Origin: Esteya vermicola
Lineage: Eukaryota > Ascomycota > Sordariomycetes > Ophiostomatales > Ophiostomataceae
DNA: 64,000 bases
Direction: 5' to 3'
Assembly: GCA_002778215.1 (NCBI GenBank)
Contig: PCDM01000018.1
Coordinates: 6,944,001 to 7,008,000 of the forward strand
Below are positions 34,431-45,118 of the stretch, one piece after another. The notes beneath the pieces were generated by a model that searched no databases, was not told the DNA's origin, and saw nothing but the letters and a program-made list of their open reading frames with translations. A program made the position numbers and the translations under genes. The stretch's first letter is position 1, and each line of letters begins with the position of its first letter.

Positions 34431-36798
34431 CTACTCCTCCAAATCAGGATCCGTGGCCGTGTCCTCCTCAAATACTTCCGGACCGTCGCTGTCGCCGGCC
34501 TCCTCGTCGTCTTCGCTCTCGTCACTGTCGTCGCTGTCGCCGTCTACATCGTAGCCCTCCATACCCGCAATAGGCGTCCACTGCAGGTAGTCGCCTTCCA
34601 ACCAGCGCTTGCTCTTCGGCAGCAGATAGGGGTCAAAGGGAAAGTTTCCCTCGAGCTGCAGCCGCTTCTCGTCCACCACCGTGCAGCTCGCGTCCTCCCG
34701 CAGGACGTCGCCCGTGCCGTAGTGCCCCGATACAAACTGCGACAGGTGGATGCTCTTGTTGCTTTCCAGCCTAGGGAAAATGTACATGAACCGCATCGCG
34801 TGTGCCAGCTTGGCAAACTCGGCCACGATCGGCGGTGAGCACACCATCAGCGGGTTGAACACGGAGTGGATCACGTTCGTCAGCGTCTGCTTCAGCCCCG
34901 GCATCCACTCCAGCTCCTGGCCCACAAACGACGCCGCATCCTCGGGGTCCACAATGTCCGGGTACGCGTCCACGAGGTCGCGCCACCGGAAGCAGAAAAT
35001 GTACAGCAGTGCCTGCACCCACGTGTACAGCTCCTGGTACCGCCGCAGATCTGGGCCGCGGCAGCTTTCGCTGTTGTTGCGCCGGTATGCTTCGATGCGG
35101 TGGCCCAGGATGCTGACCACGCTGCGCACGGTCTCGCGCGGCACCCGCGCGGCCCGCGCCACATAGCTGCTGAGGTATGCGGAGGCCGCCTGTCGCACGG
35201 CTGCCGGCCGGTTCGACTCGAAGCCCAGGTTTAGCAGTGTTCCCGTGAAAAGGTCCTGGAGGGCGGGGCTGCGTTGGCTAAAGTGGAAGATGAGGAACTG
35301 CGTGTGCCGCGAGCTCGGCACCGTCAGCACAAAGTTGGCAAAGTCTGACAGCATGTCGCCCAGACACTGCCGAGACGCGCTGGACTTTGGTTTGGCAAAC
35401 TGCGGCGCAAAGAGGGTGAAGAGGCGCTCAAGCACGGCGTCTAGTTTCTGCACGAGCTTGATCGACTTGTCTACCTGGGTGGCCTCCTCGTCGTAGTCGG
35501 GATCGCCAAAGCCGGGCAGGTCGCTCTCGTCTGCCTCGCTGTCCGAGTCGTCGGCATCCTCGTCGTCCACATTACTGTCGTCTGCCACTTGAGAAAGTAC
35601 TCTGGAAACCAAATCGTCGTCCATATCGCCGAGGTCCAACTGAAATTCCGTGTCCATCTTGACGAGATTGGACGTGATGATCTCGAGAAGCTCGGCCCCG
35701 AGCTTGGGGGCATACTGGCGCAGGCGGAGGACGTTGTCGAGGTAAAAGAGATAGACGCTCTTGCTGTCGGAGGGCATCGGAAATTTCTGTGCGACAATCT
35801 TGCCTAGAGCCGTCCGGGCTGCGGGGAAGAGCTGCAGCATGTGTTCGAGTCCGGTGTGCAGCCGCTTCTGTGCCGTCTCGCGATGCACCGAGGGAAAGTC
35901 GGGGACCCTCCACGAGGAGGTGCGGTGTTCACTGAACTGATCGACAATCATCTGCAAGACGTCAGCTTCAAGAGGCACAGAGCTGGAAGAGTTGCTGCTG
36001 CTCACCTCCAAGACAGGGCGGAGATACAGCCCTTGAGCACTGACTAGCGCGGCGAGAACTACAGCCTGTCAGCAAAGTCTAGCTAGGCCAAGACACAGGA
36101 AGACACGGAAACGGAAGCGAGTTCGACATACATTGCACATAGGCCTGAAAGAACTTGTCGTCCCGGCCAGTCCAGGAGCAGCCCAGGATCTTCTGGACGA
36201 GCGACGTGCAAGACTTGTTGAGCAGGGGTGTGCAGCTGGTCAGGGCCAGGACATAGAGCACGAGCTCGTCGGGGCGCACGCCGTCCTCCTCGCTGCCCGC
36301 CATGGGGCTCAGATAGGCCTCGCGGTCGTTGGAAAAGATCTCTTCCAGCTCCGCGTATTCGTGGTCGTCGCTGGCAGCATGCTGCTCGAGCGCCTGCCGC
36401 ACGGAGCGCTTCGTCTCGTCGAGGCTCCGCCGGCCAACCTCGGTCGTCATGTTTAGGCTGAGATCAAAGTGCACCGTTTTTTGGCGCTTCGACAGGGGGC
36501 TGCCTCTCTTGTTCGAGTTTGTGCCTGCATCTCTGTCTGTTCCCGCAGCGTCGCTGTCCTCCTCGTCCTTGACTCTGTCGCTGTCGCTCTCGCTGCTGTC
36601 GTTGTCGTACCGGCGGTCGTCCGCCTTTCGCTTCAGCGACGCCTTGCTGCCTGGCCGGGAAGTGGCAAATCTGGCGGACGAGGTCTTTTCCGGGCTCATG
36701 CTCGTCCGCAAGATGGATTTGATCGGTGCGGCCGAGCTGCTGGCGGGAGACAGTAAGCCAGAGCGACCTCGTCCTCTCGGTGTGGCAGGTCCAGACAT
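34431..36798 (-). CDS. RRN3: RNA polymerase I initiation factor RRN3 (TIF-IA)
   Basis: There are three exons: 36798-36132, 36058-36006 and 35951-34431, giving 746 aa. The middle exon is only 53 bases. Joins are GT-AG and in frame and rebuild FFQAYVQ...SAQGLYLRPVLE...MIVDQFSEH. The N-terminus (MSGPATPRGRGR) is disordered and holds SPLSKRQKTVHFDLSL. The conserved RRN3 core includes LVLYVLALTSCTPLLNKSC, LFYLDNVLRLRQYAPKL, LDAVLERLFTLFAPQFA and YTWVQALLYIFCFRWRDL. An internal acidic Asp/Glu/Ser tract follows the helical repeats at about residues 330-355, and the C-terminus is strongly acidic. The family bridges Pol I to the rDNA promoter factors and is controlled by growth signals. Confidence 0.95.
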
Positions 36799-37932
36799 GT
36801 CGTGTTTCGTTCTGCCTTGGAAAGACAGTGGGCAAAAAAAAAGGAAAGATTTGTAAATGTGGCAATGCAGTAAGTGGGGATGTCTCTTCTTTTTTCTCTT
36901 TACTCTTGCGGAAAAAGAAAAGAAACAAGAAAAGAAAAGACAATAAAAATAATCCCTTTTAAACCAATACAGGCAAGCTCTCTCGTCTCTCTCGTCTCTC
37001 TCTCTCTCAGCCTCTTCCTCAAGCGTTGACAACGTTGTGAAGCCGACTCAACATGGTCGCATGAGCAGTTGGAAAAAAAAACAAGCAAAGAGCAGAGAAA
37101 AAAAAATTATCTGGATTCAGCCTGTAAATTTTTGGCGCTTTCCTTGCGGGGAGATTACCAAGCAGACAGGACACCCGGTCACGTGATATTGCATCAATTT
37201 TTTATTTTTATTTTTATTTTATATTTATTATTACTCCATGTTTTTTTTAGTTTCGGGTTTAGTCAGCTTTTGTTTTATATATTCAAGATCGACATCACTT
37301 AAGCAATGCCCCGCAGAAGCAGGCTGCTGGAAAGGGAGCTTGAAATCTGCATGCCAAATATGTTCTAGATATGTGGAAAATGTACACGCTTGAGCGCCTG
37401 TTGAAGGATGGCAGCATTCCTGGCCATCAGGTTCTCTTAAATGACACCATGTAATACGAGGAAATACTCTCTCGTCTGAAAATAGTGCCTGACGAGTTTC
37501 CCAAGTTAGTTGGTTCCCCTGTAATTATGGGGCAAACTGACGCGTCTCATTGGCTACCCATTCAAGTGCTCGCTTTCCTTCCTCGTATCCCTTTCTTTAA
37601 TGGCCCCTCTCTTAGCGTCTCTATAGTACTTGCGCGGACTCGACATCTCTTGGAGAGCTTTTTGGCTTCTCACCGATTTGCTCGTTATTTTTTTTTTCTC
37701 TTTCTCTACTTCTTTCTCTTCATCTCGGATTTTCCCTCTTCTTTCCCCCTTTCCCGTCGTGCCCCTTTTCTAGCTTCTCTTCCTCTTCCTTTTCTTTTGT
37801 GTCTTTTCCCTCCTGTTTTCTCTTGTCAGTTTTCTCTTTTTGTCTTTGTTTCTGTCAGCCATTCTGCCATTCTGCCATTCTGCCATTTAGCCATTTTGTC
37901 ACCTTTCTTTTTCTTCAGCGGCTTCTCCAACC
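36799..37932. other. Divergent promoter region, RRN3 / O-fucosyltransferase-like gene
   Basis: This is 1.13 kb without a supported gene. A TGTAAATTTTTGG stretch (37123-37135) resembles the AAAATTTT element of ribosome-biogenesis promoters, but weakly. A CCATTCTG repeat (about 37859-37888) and a pyrimidine tract ending TTCTTCAG at 37918 lie just before the next ATG; the latter could be a 5'-UTR intron acceptor. Confidence 0.45.
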
Positions 37933-39347
37933 ATGCTCTCCCACCGTTCTTGGCACATTGCCAAGTTCGCTGTCCCAGCTCTCTTTTTCTGGTTTCTCTT
38001 TTGGCATCTACACCTCCAGGAGAAATCTCGATTTGCCAGTCTCTTTCGCGAGGTCCGCGACGAAAAGACCATTTTTGTCGACGAATTTCTGGCCAACGAA
38101 GTCGACGGCCACTTTACCGGGTCAGCGATCAAGGAGCTGTGTGACAACAAGACATGGGCAAGGGACACGATCCTCTCGTGCCAGGCTGTGCCAGGCGGGA
38201 TCGGCGACGTCAAAAACGGCATTCTCACCTGCATCCGCACCGCCATTGAAATTGGCTGTAAGTTGTCCATTTGTGATTTTCTGTCTTTCTCGTCGCTGAC
38301 GCACCAGCCGACATTATCCTGCCGGGAATTGTCCGCCGCTCGACCATCAACCTGGCCATCACCGTGCCCAACGACCTCGGCCCTCGCCGTGGTGTCAATC
38401 TCGAGTACTTGTTCGACATGCAATACCTCAACGAGTCGCTCGCCGCCTACTGCCCGCAGATGCGCGTCTACGACACCATTGACACGTTTTACGACAAGCC
38501 CTCCATGCTGGATATGGTCAAGTTTGATTTGAAGGGCCTGCCTGGCATGGTCGAGAAGAAGGAGCTCGACCCGCCCTTTCCCATGATCGAGCCGCCCAAG
38601 AAGTTTGGCGACGCGGCCTGGAAGTACTTTGACGAGAAGAGCCGGCCAGACAAGCGCCAGTACCCCTTCCACGTGCACATGAACCCGCCGCTCTTTGGGT
38701 TTCCTGCCCTAGAGGCCGATCCGGCCGAGCTCTACCGGACCTTTGGCCGCCTGCTGCGTGTGCGGACAGACTTGCGCCGGCTCGCGGCCTCGGCCCTCTT
38801 CAACCTGCACAAGGCCTTTAACCTGCCGCTCGACCTGACCAACGGCATCCGCTCCGACACGTTTGCTGCGGTGGAGCTGCGCACGGAGAGCGACGCGGTC
38901 GAGGCTAACTTTCCCGACTACACGCAGCAGGCGTCGAACGCGCTCAACTATGTGGTCAACGGCGACATGCCCGTCGTCTTTCTCGGCACGGGCATGACAG
39001 AGGAGCACACGACCCGGTTTATCGCCAAAGCGAGCGAGTTCAACATTAGCGTCGTGACCAAGCGAGACCTCGTCGAGGGCACAGACGCTGCGCTGCTGTC
39101 AACGCTCAGCTGGGACCAGCTGGGCCTTGTGGACTACGAGCTGATGCTGCACGCTGGCCTGTTTGCAGGCTCAACCCAGTCGTCGTTTGCGTGGAACATG
39201 GCTCTGCGGCGGCGCTATGCCTATGGAGAGCCGCCAGAGCTCGACCCTTCGCTGCTGCTGGGCTCCATCCGGTGGCACGACCAGTATTCGACCATTTTTG
39301 GTGCCCAGAACAACGGCACTGCCTACGAGTTGGGCATCTGGCCATAG
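37933..39347 (+). CDS. O-fucosyltransferase-like type-II membrane protein
   Basis: There are two exons: 37933-38257 and 38308-39347, giving 454 aa; the join is GT-AG and in frame (GTAAGT donor). A membrane anchor spans about residues 11-28. Residues 83-116 (CQAVPGGIGDVKNGILT...IILPGIV) match the N-terminal GDP-sugar-binding pattern of peptide O-fucosyltransferases. VELRTESDA (298-305) stands at the HxR motif position, with Val-Glu in place of His. FLGTG (333-337) and LFAGSTQSSFAWNMALRR (393-410) match the C-terminal motifs. The fold assignment is by motif pattern only. The missing His means donor and activity are open. A Golgi location is likely. Confidence 0.72.
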
Positions 39348-39970
39348 GCCTGCTTCATGTCGCGTGTCGCATTTCTGCATACGTCGCTGTACATTATGTG
39401 TAGACCATGTTCTTCTTTGTGTATGACTGTTGGATTCTTTGTTTTTTTTTGGTTTATTTTTTTTCGTCTGGCCGTTTGGGGATTTGGCATTTTTTCCTTG
39501 TAACGATGTTTTTGGGTTTACCTGGTTATTTACGATCTGCGGCAGCCTTCCACTTTGGAGCGCCTGATATCTGTATGGGAGTTACAAATTGCATTAGCTT
39601 GGGTACTATGTAGTGCAGTCAAAGATGGCGGATTCGGGCATGTTTTGCGTTGTTTCTTTGGGAGGGGCGTGAGAGGAAATCATTTTATGCATCTTTTCAG
39701 ATGGCTGGGCTTTCTCAGTGTACAACTCGTACACCGCAGATTGAATACGAAGCGAGTTAGCGGCGTCCTATCTTATTAGTGCCAGTATTAGAGTATTATT
39801 ACTGCATTCAATTCGCTTAGCAAGTTTGCGTACTTTTTTCTTCGTATCAACGCAACTCTTGCTCGACGGCCCCCCTTTGTCCTGCTGTCCGCTCCGCTTC
39901 TTCATTCTACCCTGTCCTTGTTCTCCTTGTTCTGCTCTCCTTGCTCTTTGCTCTCTGCCGGCTTGCCACG
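39348..39970. other. Intergenic: 3' flank of O-FucT-like gene and RTG2 promoter
   Basis: This is T-rich DNA with a pyrimidine-rich CTTGTTCTCCTTGTTCTG segment 40-60 bases before the RTG2 ATG. I see no gene. Confidence 0.6.
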
Positions 39971-40473
39971 ATGGCTCCCGCTATCAATGTGGTCACTCTT
40001 GAAGACTTTGCGGCAAAACTGCCCAAATGGAGTCCCGATGACGTCAATCATCTCCATGCCCTGGTGGATATGGGCAGGTGAGTTAGGCCGACCTCTTTCT
40101 CTCGTTCTCCTCTCTTTCAACAGGCTGACGCGTGATAGCAATGGCATCCGCTTCTCCATCACCGATCTGGCCCCGCCCTCTACGCGCCTGCTACGCTGTG
40201 TCTACCGCGAGAGGGCGGCTATCTCGCTCTTTGATGCGCTGGCACCCGTAGACCAGTCTGAGGCGTCTGGGCAGTCTGAGCCTGGTCAGCTGGCCCTGCC
40301 CGCGTCCTGCATTGCCAAGGTGGCGCACACCCTCGCACGCTTCCAGCGTATCGCCCTCGACTTTGGCGTCCGCCCCGACCACATGTGCGTCTTTGCCACA
40401 GAGGCCATGCGTCGAGCAGCCAATGCCGACGTTCTGCTGGCAGCGATTGCTGCGGCCACGGGCGGCAGCAACA

Positions 40474-40505
<32 letters not shown>

Positions 40506-42297
40506 CAGGAGGGAGGCAGTGAGACGGGCCTGCCAGTCTATGTGCTGGCCCCCGCTGTAGAGACGTTGTTTGGGGCGACGGGGGCGCGGGCGGCCTTTTC
40601 GACGGTCCCTGGTGGTCTCATGCTGGATCTGGGCGGCGGCAGCGTGCAGATGTGCTACATGGACTCGCGTAGAGGCGGTGGCGACGCGGGCAGCATGGGC
40701 TATGAGGTGGAGGCCGCGCGAGCCGGCCAGAGCATGCCTTATGGCGCAGCGCGTCTGACGCGGATGGCGGCAGCTGCTGTCCTGGCCGCTCCAGTGGTGG
40801 CATCAGCTGCATCTGCTGCATCTGCTGCCTCGGCTGCCTCAGTCCCCGAGAGCAAGGCCCGCTCTGCTGCAGAGAAGGCGGCCGCAGAAAAGGCGGCCAC
40901 GACAGCAGCGGCGCCGGACCTGGCCGACGACATGCAGGCGGCCCTGGCACGTCTGCAGAGCACATTCCCGGACCTGGCTTCGGCAGCTCGGACGAGTGCA
41001 CACGGCGGCCGCAGCATCGACGTCTACCTCTGCGGAGGCGGGTTTCGAGGCTACGGCAGCATGCTGATGCACAAGGACGCCGTGCAGCCGTACCCGATCC
41101 CCGTCGTCGGCGGCTACACGGTGTCTGGGACCTTTTTCAGCCAGACACAGCAGATGCACGAGGCGAACCACGTCGACGACGAGGATGGGGACGGGGATGC
41201 GGCCCCGCGCAGAAAAGAGGACAAGATCTATGGCCTCTCGAAGCGACGGCGGCTGCAGTTTGGCGCCATTGCTGCCGTGGTGGACGCGCTGCTGCTGGCC
41301 ATGGACCGGTGCGGGCTGGACATCCGCACGGTCACCTTTTGCGCCGGCGGCAACCGCGAGGGTGCCTTGATGATGCGGCTGCCACCGGCCGTCCGCGAAG
41401 AGGACCCGTTGCGTGTTTTGGCGGGTGTCGATAGCTCGCAGTCTTTTGGGTCTTCTGGGTCTTCTGGATCTATACATGGTAGATCTTGGGATGCCATCTC
41501 TGCAGTCTTGCAGTCTGCTCTGCCTGCATCCGTCGACTCTCTTCCCTGGGAGGCGCTGCTGCCGCTCGTTGCCCGTCGCACGTGGGAGCGTGGTGGCGTA
41601 GACGCGGCGTCGAATGCTGGCTGTGTGCTCCACGATGCCATCCACCGCGACCCCGGCACGCCCGGGCTGCCACACGAGGCTCGGGCAGCCTTGGCCGTCA
41701 GCCTGTGGGCACGATGGGGCGGCGGGGTGGCGCCACCTGATGTCGGGCTGCTGGACGGGCTGCGGCAGCTGCTGAGCAGCAGCCAGGGCCGGGCTGAGTC
41801 TGCCGATGAGGAGCATTCTCTCACGTTTTGGGCAGAATACCTGGGCGGCGTGGCAGCTGTGCTGGCGCTGTTGTTCCCTGCTGGTCCCAAGGATGCGGCG
41901 AAGCTGACATCATCTGTTCGGTAAGCCAGAGTGACCTGATACTGCTGATATTGCTGATACTACTTTCTTACTCTGCCCGTGCTCTCTTCCCCTCCTTTTG
42001 TCCCTCTTTGCGGCATTTTACCTCCTCTACCCGTTTCTGTCTCACCTTTTTTTTTTCCCCCTCTCTCCTCCTTTGTCTGGCTTTGGCTTACACACTCTCA
42101 TGGCGCTGCTGCCGTTCAGATTCCACACTTCGGTGAACAAGACACCTTCTGGGAAGAAGACGGCCATTCGACTGACCGTGGGCGTGGCCTCTGCGAGGGC
42201 CGAGGGACTGGACCTGGAGGAGGCCGTGGCGGACTGCTTCAAGGCCGCCAGCAAGCACAAGGGCATCCGATTAGTCATCCAATCCGATAGATTCTAG
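39971..42297 (+). CDS. RTG2: RTG2-like retrograde-signalling / Ppx-GppA phosphatase
   Basis: There are three exons: 39971-40077, 40139-41920 and 42120-42297, giving 688 aa. Joins are GT-AG and in frame. The ASKHA-fold ATP-binding motifs are visible: phosphate-1 LVDMGSNGIRFSITD (31-45) and phosphate-2 LMLDLGGGSVQMCYM (196-210). VFATEAMRRAANADVLL and a C-terminal RFHTSVNKTPSGKKT segment also fit Rtg2. Two low-complexity insertions (poly-Ser at about 146-158; Ala/Ser at about 258-295) interrupt the domain. Yeast Rtg2 senses mitochondrial state upstream of Rtg1/Rtg3; many filamentous fungal homologues are annotated this way. Catalytic activity is not certain. Confidence 0.9.
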
Positions 42298-45118
42298 CTG
42301 TACGAGTACTCTACACCGAAGAAGATGCGCTTAAAAGAAATAATCGCAACTAAGGGGAATAAAAATAGAAAGGGAGTGGATATGCAAAAGAAAGAAGACG
42401 AGCGCAGAGCGAGAGAGAAGAGACTAAAGTCTGACTGGGAGGACTGGCAAAGGGCCATGCAAAGAGCTGGGACGATCGTGCAGCTAATGCGCCTAGACGA
42501 TCCCCCCCCCCCCCCCATACATCCACCCGATTTTCTGCAATTAGGTGCTTATTTTTATCCGCCTCACTGATTCGCTCAGGTGGGCATAGTGCTTTGCTGC
42601 CAGCTGGCACGGGTGACTTCTGTACAGCCTCGTTGCTACTGCACCTTTGGCGCCAGCGTTTTAGCGCCACGTGAGAGAAGGACATCAATACGACTCTAGA
42701 CAGGATTCTCTCTGCCCGAGTAACGCAGGACTCGTACGTGTGCGGATTGTACATACGTATGCTTGTATGACGCAGTGCTGGGAAGAGAGTACGGAGACGA
42801 AGGCCGTGACTCGTACGAGCAAATACGGGGCATGTGGTCGGCCTCGGTGTTCCGACCGCTCCGCCGTCGTCAGATTACGTGTACTATGCAAGTATAATAC
42901 GCTATAATACGAGTACGGAGCAGGGAGTACTGTACTGTAGAGAGTAGGGAGTACATTGTACGGAGTCGTATTAGTTCCCTGTTTTCAAATGACAAGGAAG
43001 GTGCGGGGAGCACAATTTAGGAAACGACGATCCCCAAGTAAGCTTTGGAAACGCTGGGGAAACAGTATAGTGTGAGGAAGACCGTAAACAGCAGGAACTC
43101 GGCAAACGTGACTGCCGTTTTGGTAGCGAAAGAGCGAGTTTTTGCCTAGTCGTCTTTCGTACTCCGTTTTCGTAGAATCGTCATCTCGCTTGAACCATCA
43201 CAACAAAAGCATAGCCACCGCACCATGCCGACCATGCCAGAACCGCCCGACGGCGCCAACACGCAGACTAAGATGGGGCTAGCCGTTGCTGCGGGAGTCG
43301 CCAGGGACGCATTCGTGTGAGAGAGAAGACCATTTTCTTCAGCACGAAGGAGTCTGGTGAGGTGGACATTTTGACCTTTTTTTTTTTGAGCTGTCGAATC
43401 ATTCTCGAATTCACAGATACGCGTCTGTTCTGCGTCAAACTCTAGGGAAATCTCCCTATCCTGTAACAGGGTCTCATCGTCTCATCGTCTCAGCCCCAGA
43501 CAGCCCTTGAGCAGCAAAACTCCACGGCCGATCCGATGCTCCCTTTTTTGGACGAGACAACAAGAGCAAAACGAGCAAATAGGAGAGAAAACAACATCCA
43601 CATGGGGAGAGGAGGGGGGTGTCTTCTGGCTTGAAACGACCCACCTGACCGGTGCTTCCTCCTATTGCTTCTTGGAAAAGACGGGCTACTGGCAATACTC
43701 CGCACCCGTCCTCACACATCTGCGCTGGCTTGTACTTGTACTTGGGCACGCGGACGAACAAAGCAGCAGGAGAGGAAATACCAAGGCCAGGGAGCGGAAC
43801 AAACGGCAAGTTCTCAGAGTGGCTGAGGCGGTTTCGCTATCAACAACCCCAAAGCAGCTGGTTCGAGACATCGCTGACAGATTCTTTGTCTGCTGTTTGT
43901 TTGTTGCTGCAACGGTGATTTCTGCGCTTCTCGTACAACTGCTGTGACAAAGAAATACGAGCATACGAGAAAGTTTCAGAAAGTGGACTCTCGTCTCCTA
44001 AGCCGGTCTGCCTTTTTTTTTTCTCTTTTTTTTTCCCTCTCTGTTCATTTTCTGTCTGTATTTTTTGTTGTTTTTCTCTTCCCTTTCACTATTTTCCCTC
44101 TGAGCCTTTTCCCTTTTCTCTAGTCTCCTTTTTTCTTCTCCCATCTCGCCTGCCCTTCCTCCCTTGAGAACGAGATCTCTCAAAGCCTAGAGCTGTCTCT
44201 CCGAATTTGGCTTTTTCTCTGGTCTCTTTTTTTTTACTCTCTCTCTTGTCTCTGTCTCCCTCCCTCTCTTTCCTCTTCAGCCTCTCCAGCCTCCACCTCT
44301 CTCTCGTCCGTTCTCGTCTGCTTCCAACTTTCTGCAGCAGGACGAGTGGGTCTGTTGGGATGCATACGAGTACGAAACGTGCGAGAAGGTACGAATATTT
44401 GCAATTTTAGTTCTTGGAAGCCCTTGTCTATCCACCTTTTTTTCCTGGTTTCCCGGCCACAGGAAACGGAACGAGAAAATCAGAAAGTCAGAAAACCAAG
44501 AGAAAAAAAAACGAGAACCTAAAGTCCCAATCCGACCCAGAATCGACAAACATCCAATATAAACCGCATCAGACGCGCGTCCGGCGAGACCCCTGCAAGA
44601 GAACAGGGCATCGATCGAAGCCTGGAATACGAAGTCGACGTCCGCCACATTTGCAGACGACGCAGCACAGACTCTGCGTCCCCCCCAAAACAGCCGAGAG
44701 CAAGACGCAGGACGGAAGACGCACAAGGACGCAAAGAGACGTTTAGCAGCCCCAATACTTGTTGTACTATGCACGAGCATGCCCGCCAGGGTCCAACTAC
44801 CCCGTTCAGCACAGAATTAGAAGCACAACGTCTTGTCTAGCCCACCCAGACTCTTGCATCGGCTCTAACTGCATTGGCTCGTCGTGACAATACGAGTACG
44901 GCCTACACAGCGCCCCATTCCAGTACATATTCACAGCCATCCTCTCTTACGCTCTTCTCCTTTTTCTCTCCTTGTCTCTCTCCGGCATTCAGTCTTTTCT
45001 CTTTTTTTTTTTCTCTTTTTTTTTTTCTCTTTTTTTTTGTTTTTGCTTTGCTTCTGGACTTGCATCTCGCTATACCTCCTGCCACTTCTCTCTAGAGCAC
45101 GCCCTGAGCCACCTTGCC
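42298..45118. other. 2.8-kb intergenic region, RTG2 to DUF8004 gene
   Basis: It holds a C15 run (42502-42516), a cluster of TACGAGTA/TACGGAG motifs (42730-42970), a possible small ORF at 43225-43320, and long CT-rich tracts from about 44000, which probably form the promoter and 5' UTR of the next gene. Other frames lack the G/C-ending codon use of the real genes. Confidence 0.5.
43225..43320 (+). CDS. Candidate small ORF or first exon (31 codons)
   Basis: ATGCCGACCATGCC starts after a good fungal context (CCGCACC). The frame encodes 31 residues starting MPTMPEPPDGANTQTKMG and ending in an Ala/Val-rich stretch, with G/C-rich codons unlike its surroundings. A GTGTGAG donor-like sequence overlaps the end, and TTCACAG at 43416 could be the matching acceptor, but the following frame does not look coding. 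It may be a small gene, a first exon or a uORF. I do not recognise it. Confidence 0.25.
   Translation: MPTMPEPPDGANTQTKMGLAVAAGVARDAFV

Noticed and set aside
43816..43880. tRNA-like sequence (AGTGGCTGAGGCGG...GGTTCGAGA)
   Set aside because: The A-box/B-box resemblance is only partial, and no acceptor stem or anticodon arm can be folded.
43474..43947. Frames on both strands between RTG2 and the DUF8004 gene (one with a hydrophobic C-terminus)
   Set aside because: Opposed frames overlap each other, codon use is unlike neighbours, and only non-ATG starts are available for the longest versions.
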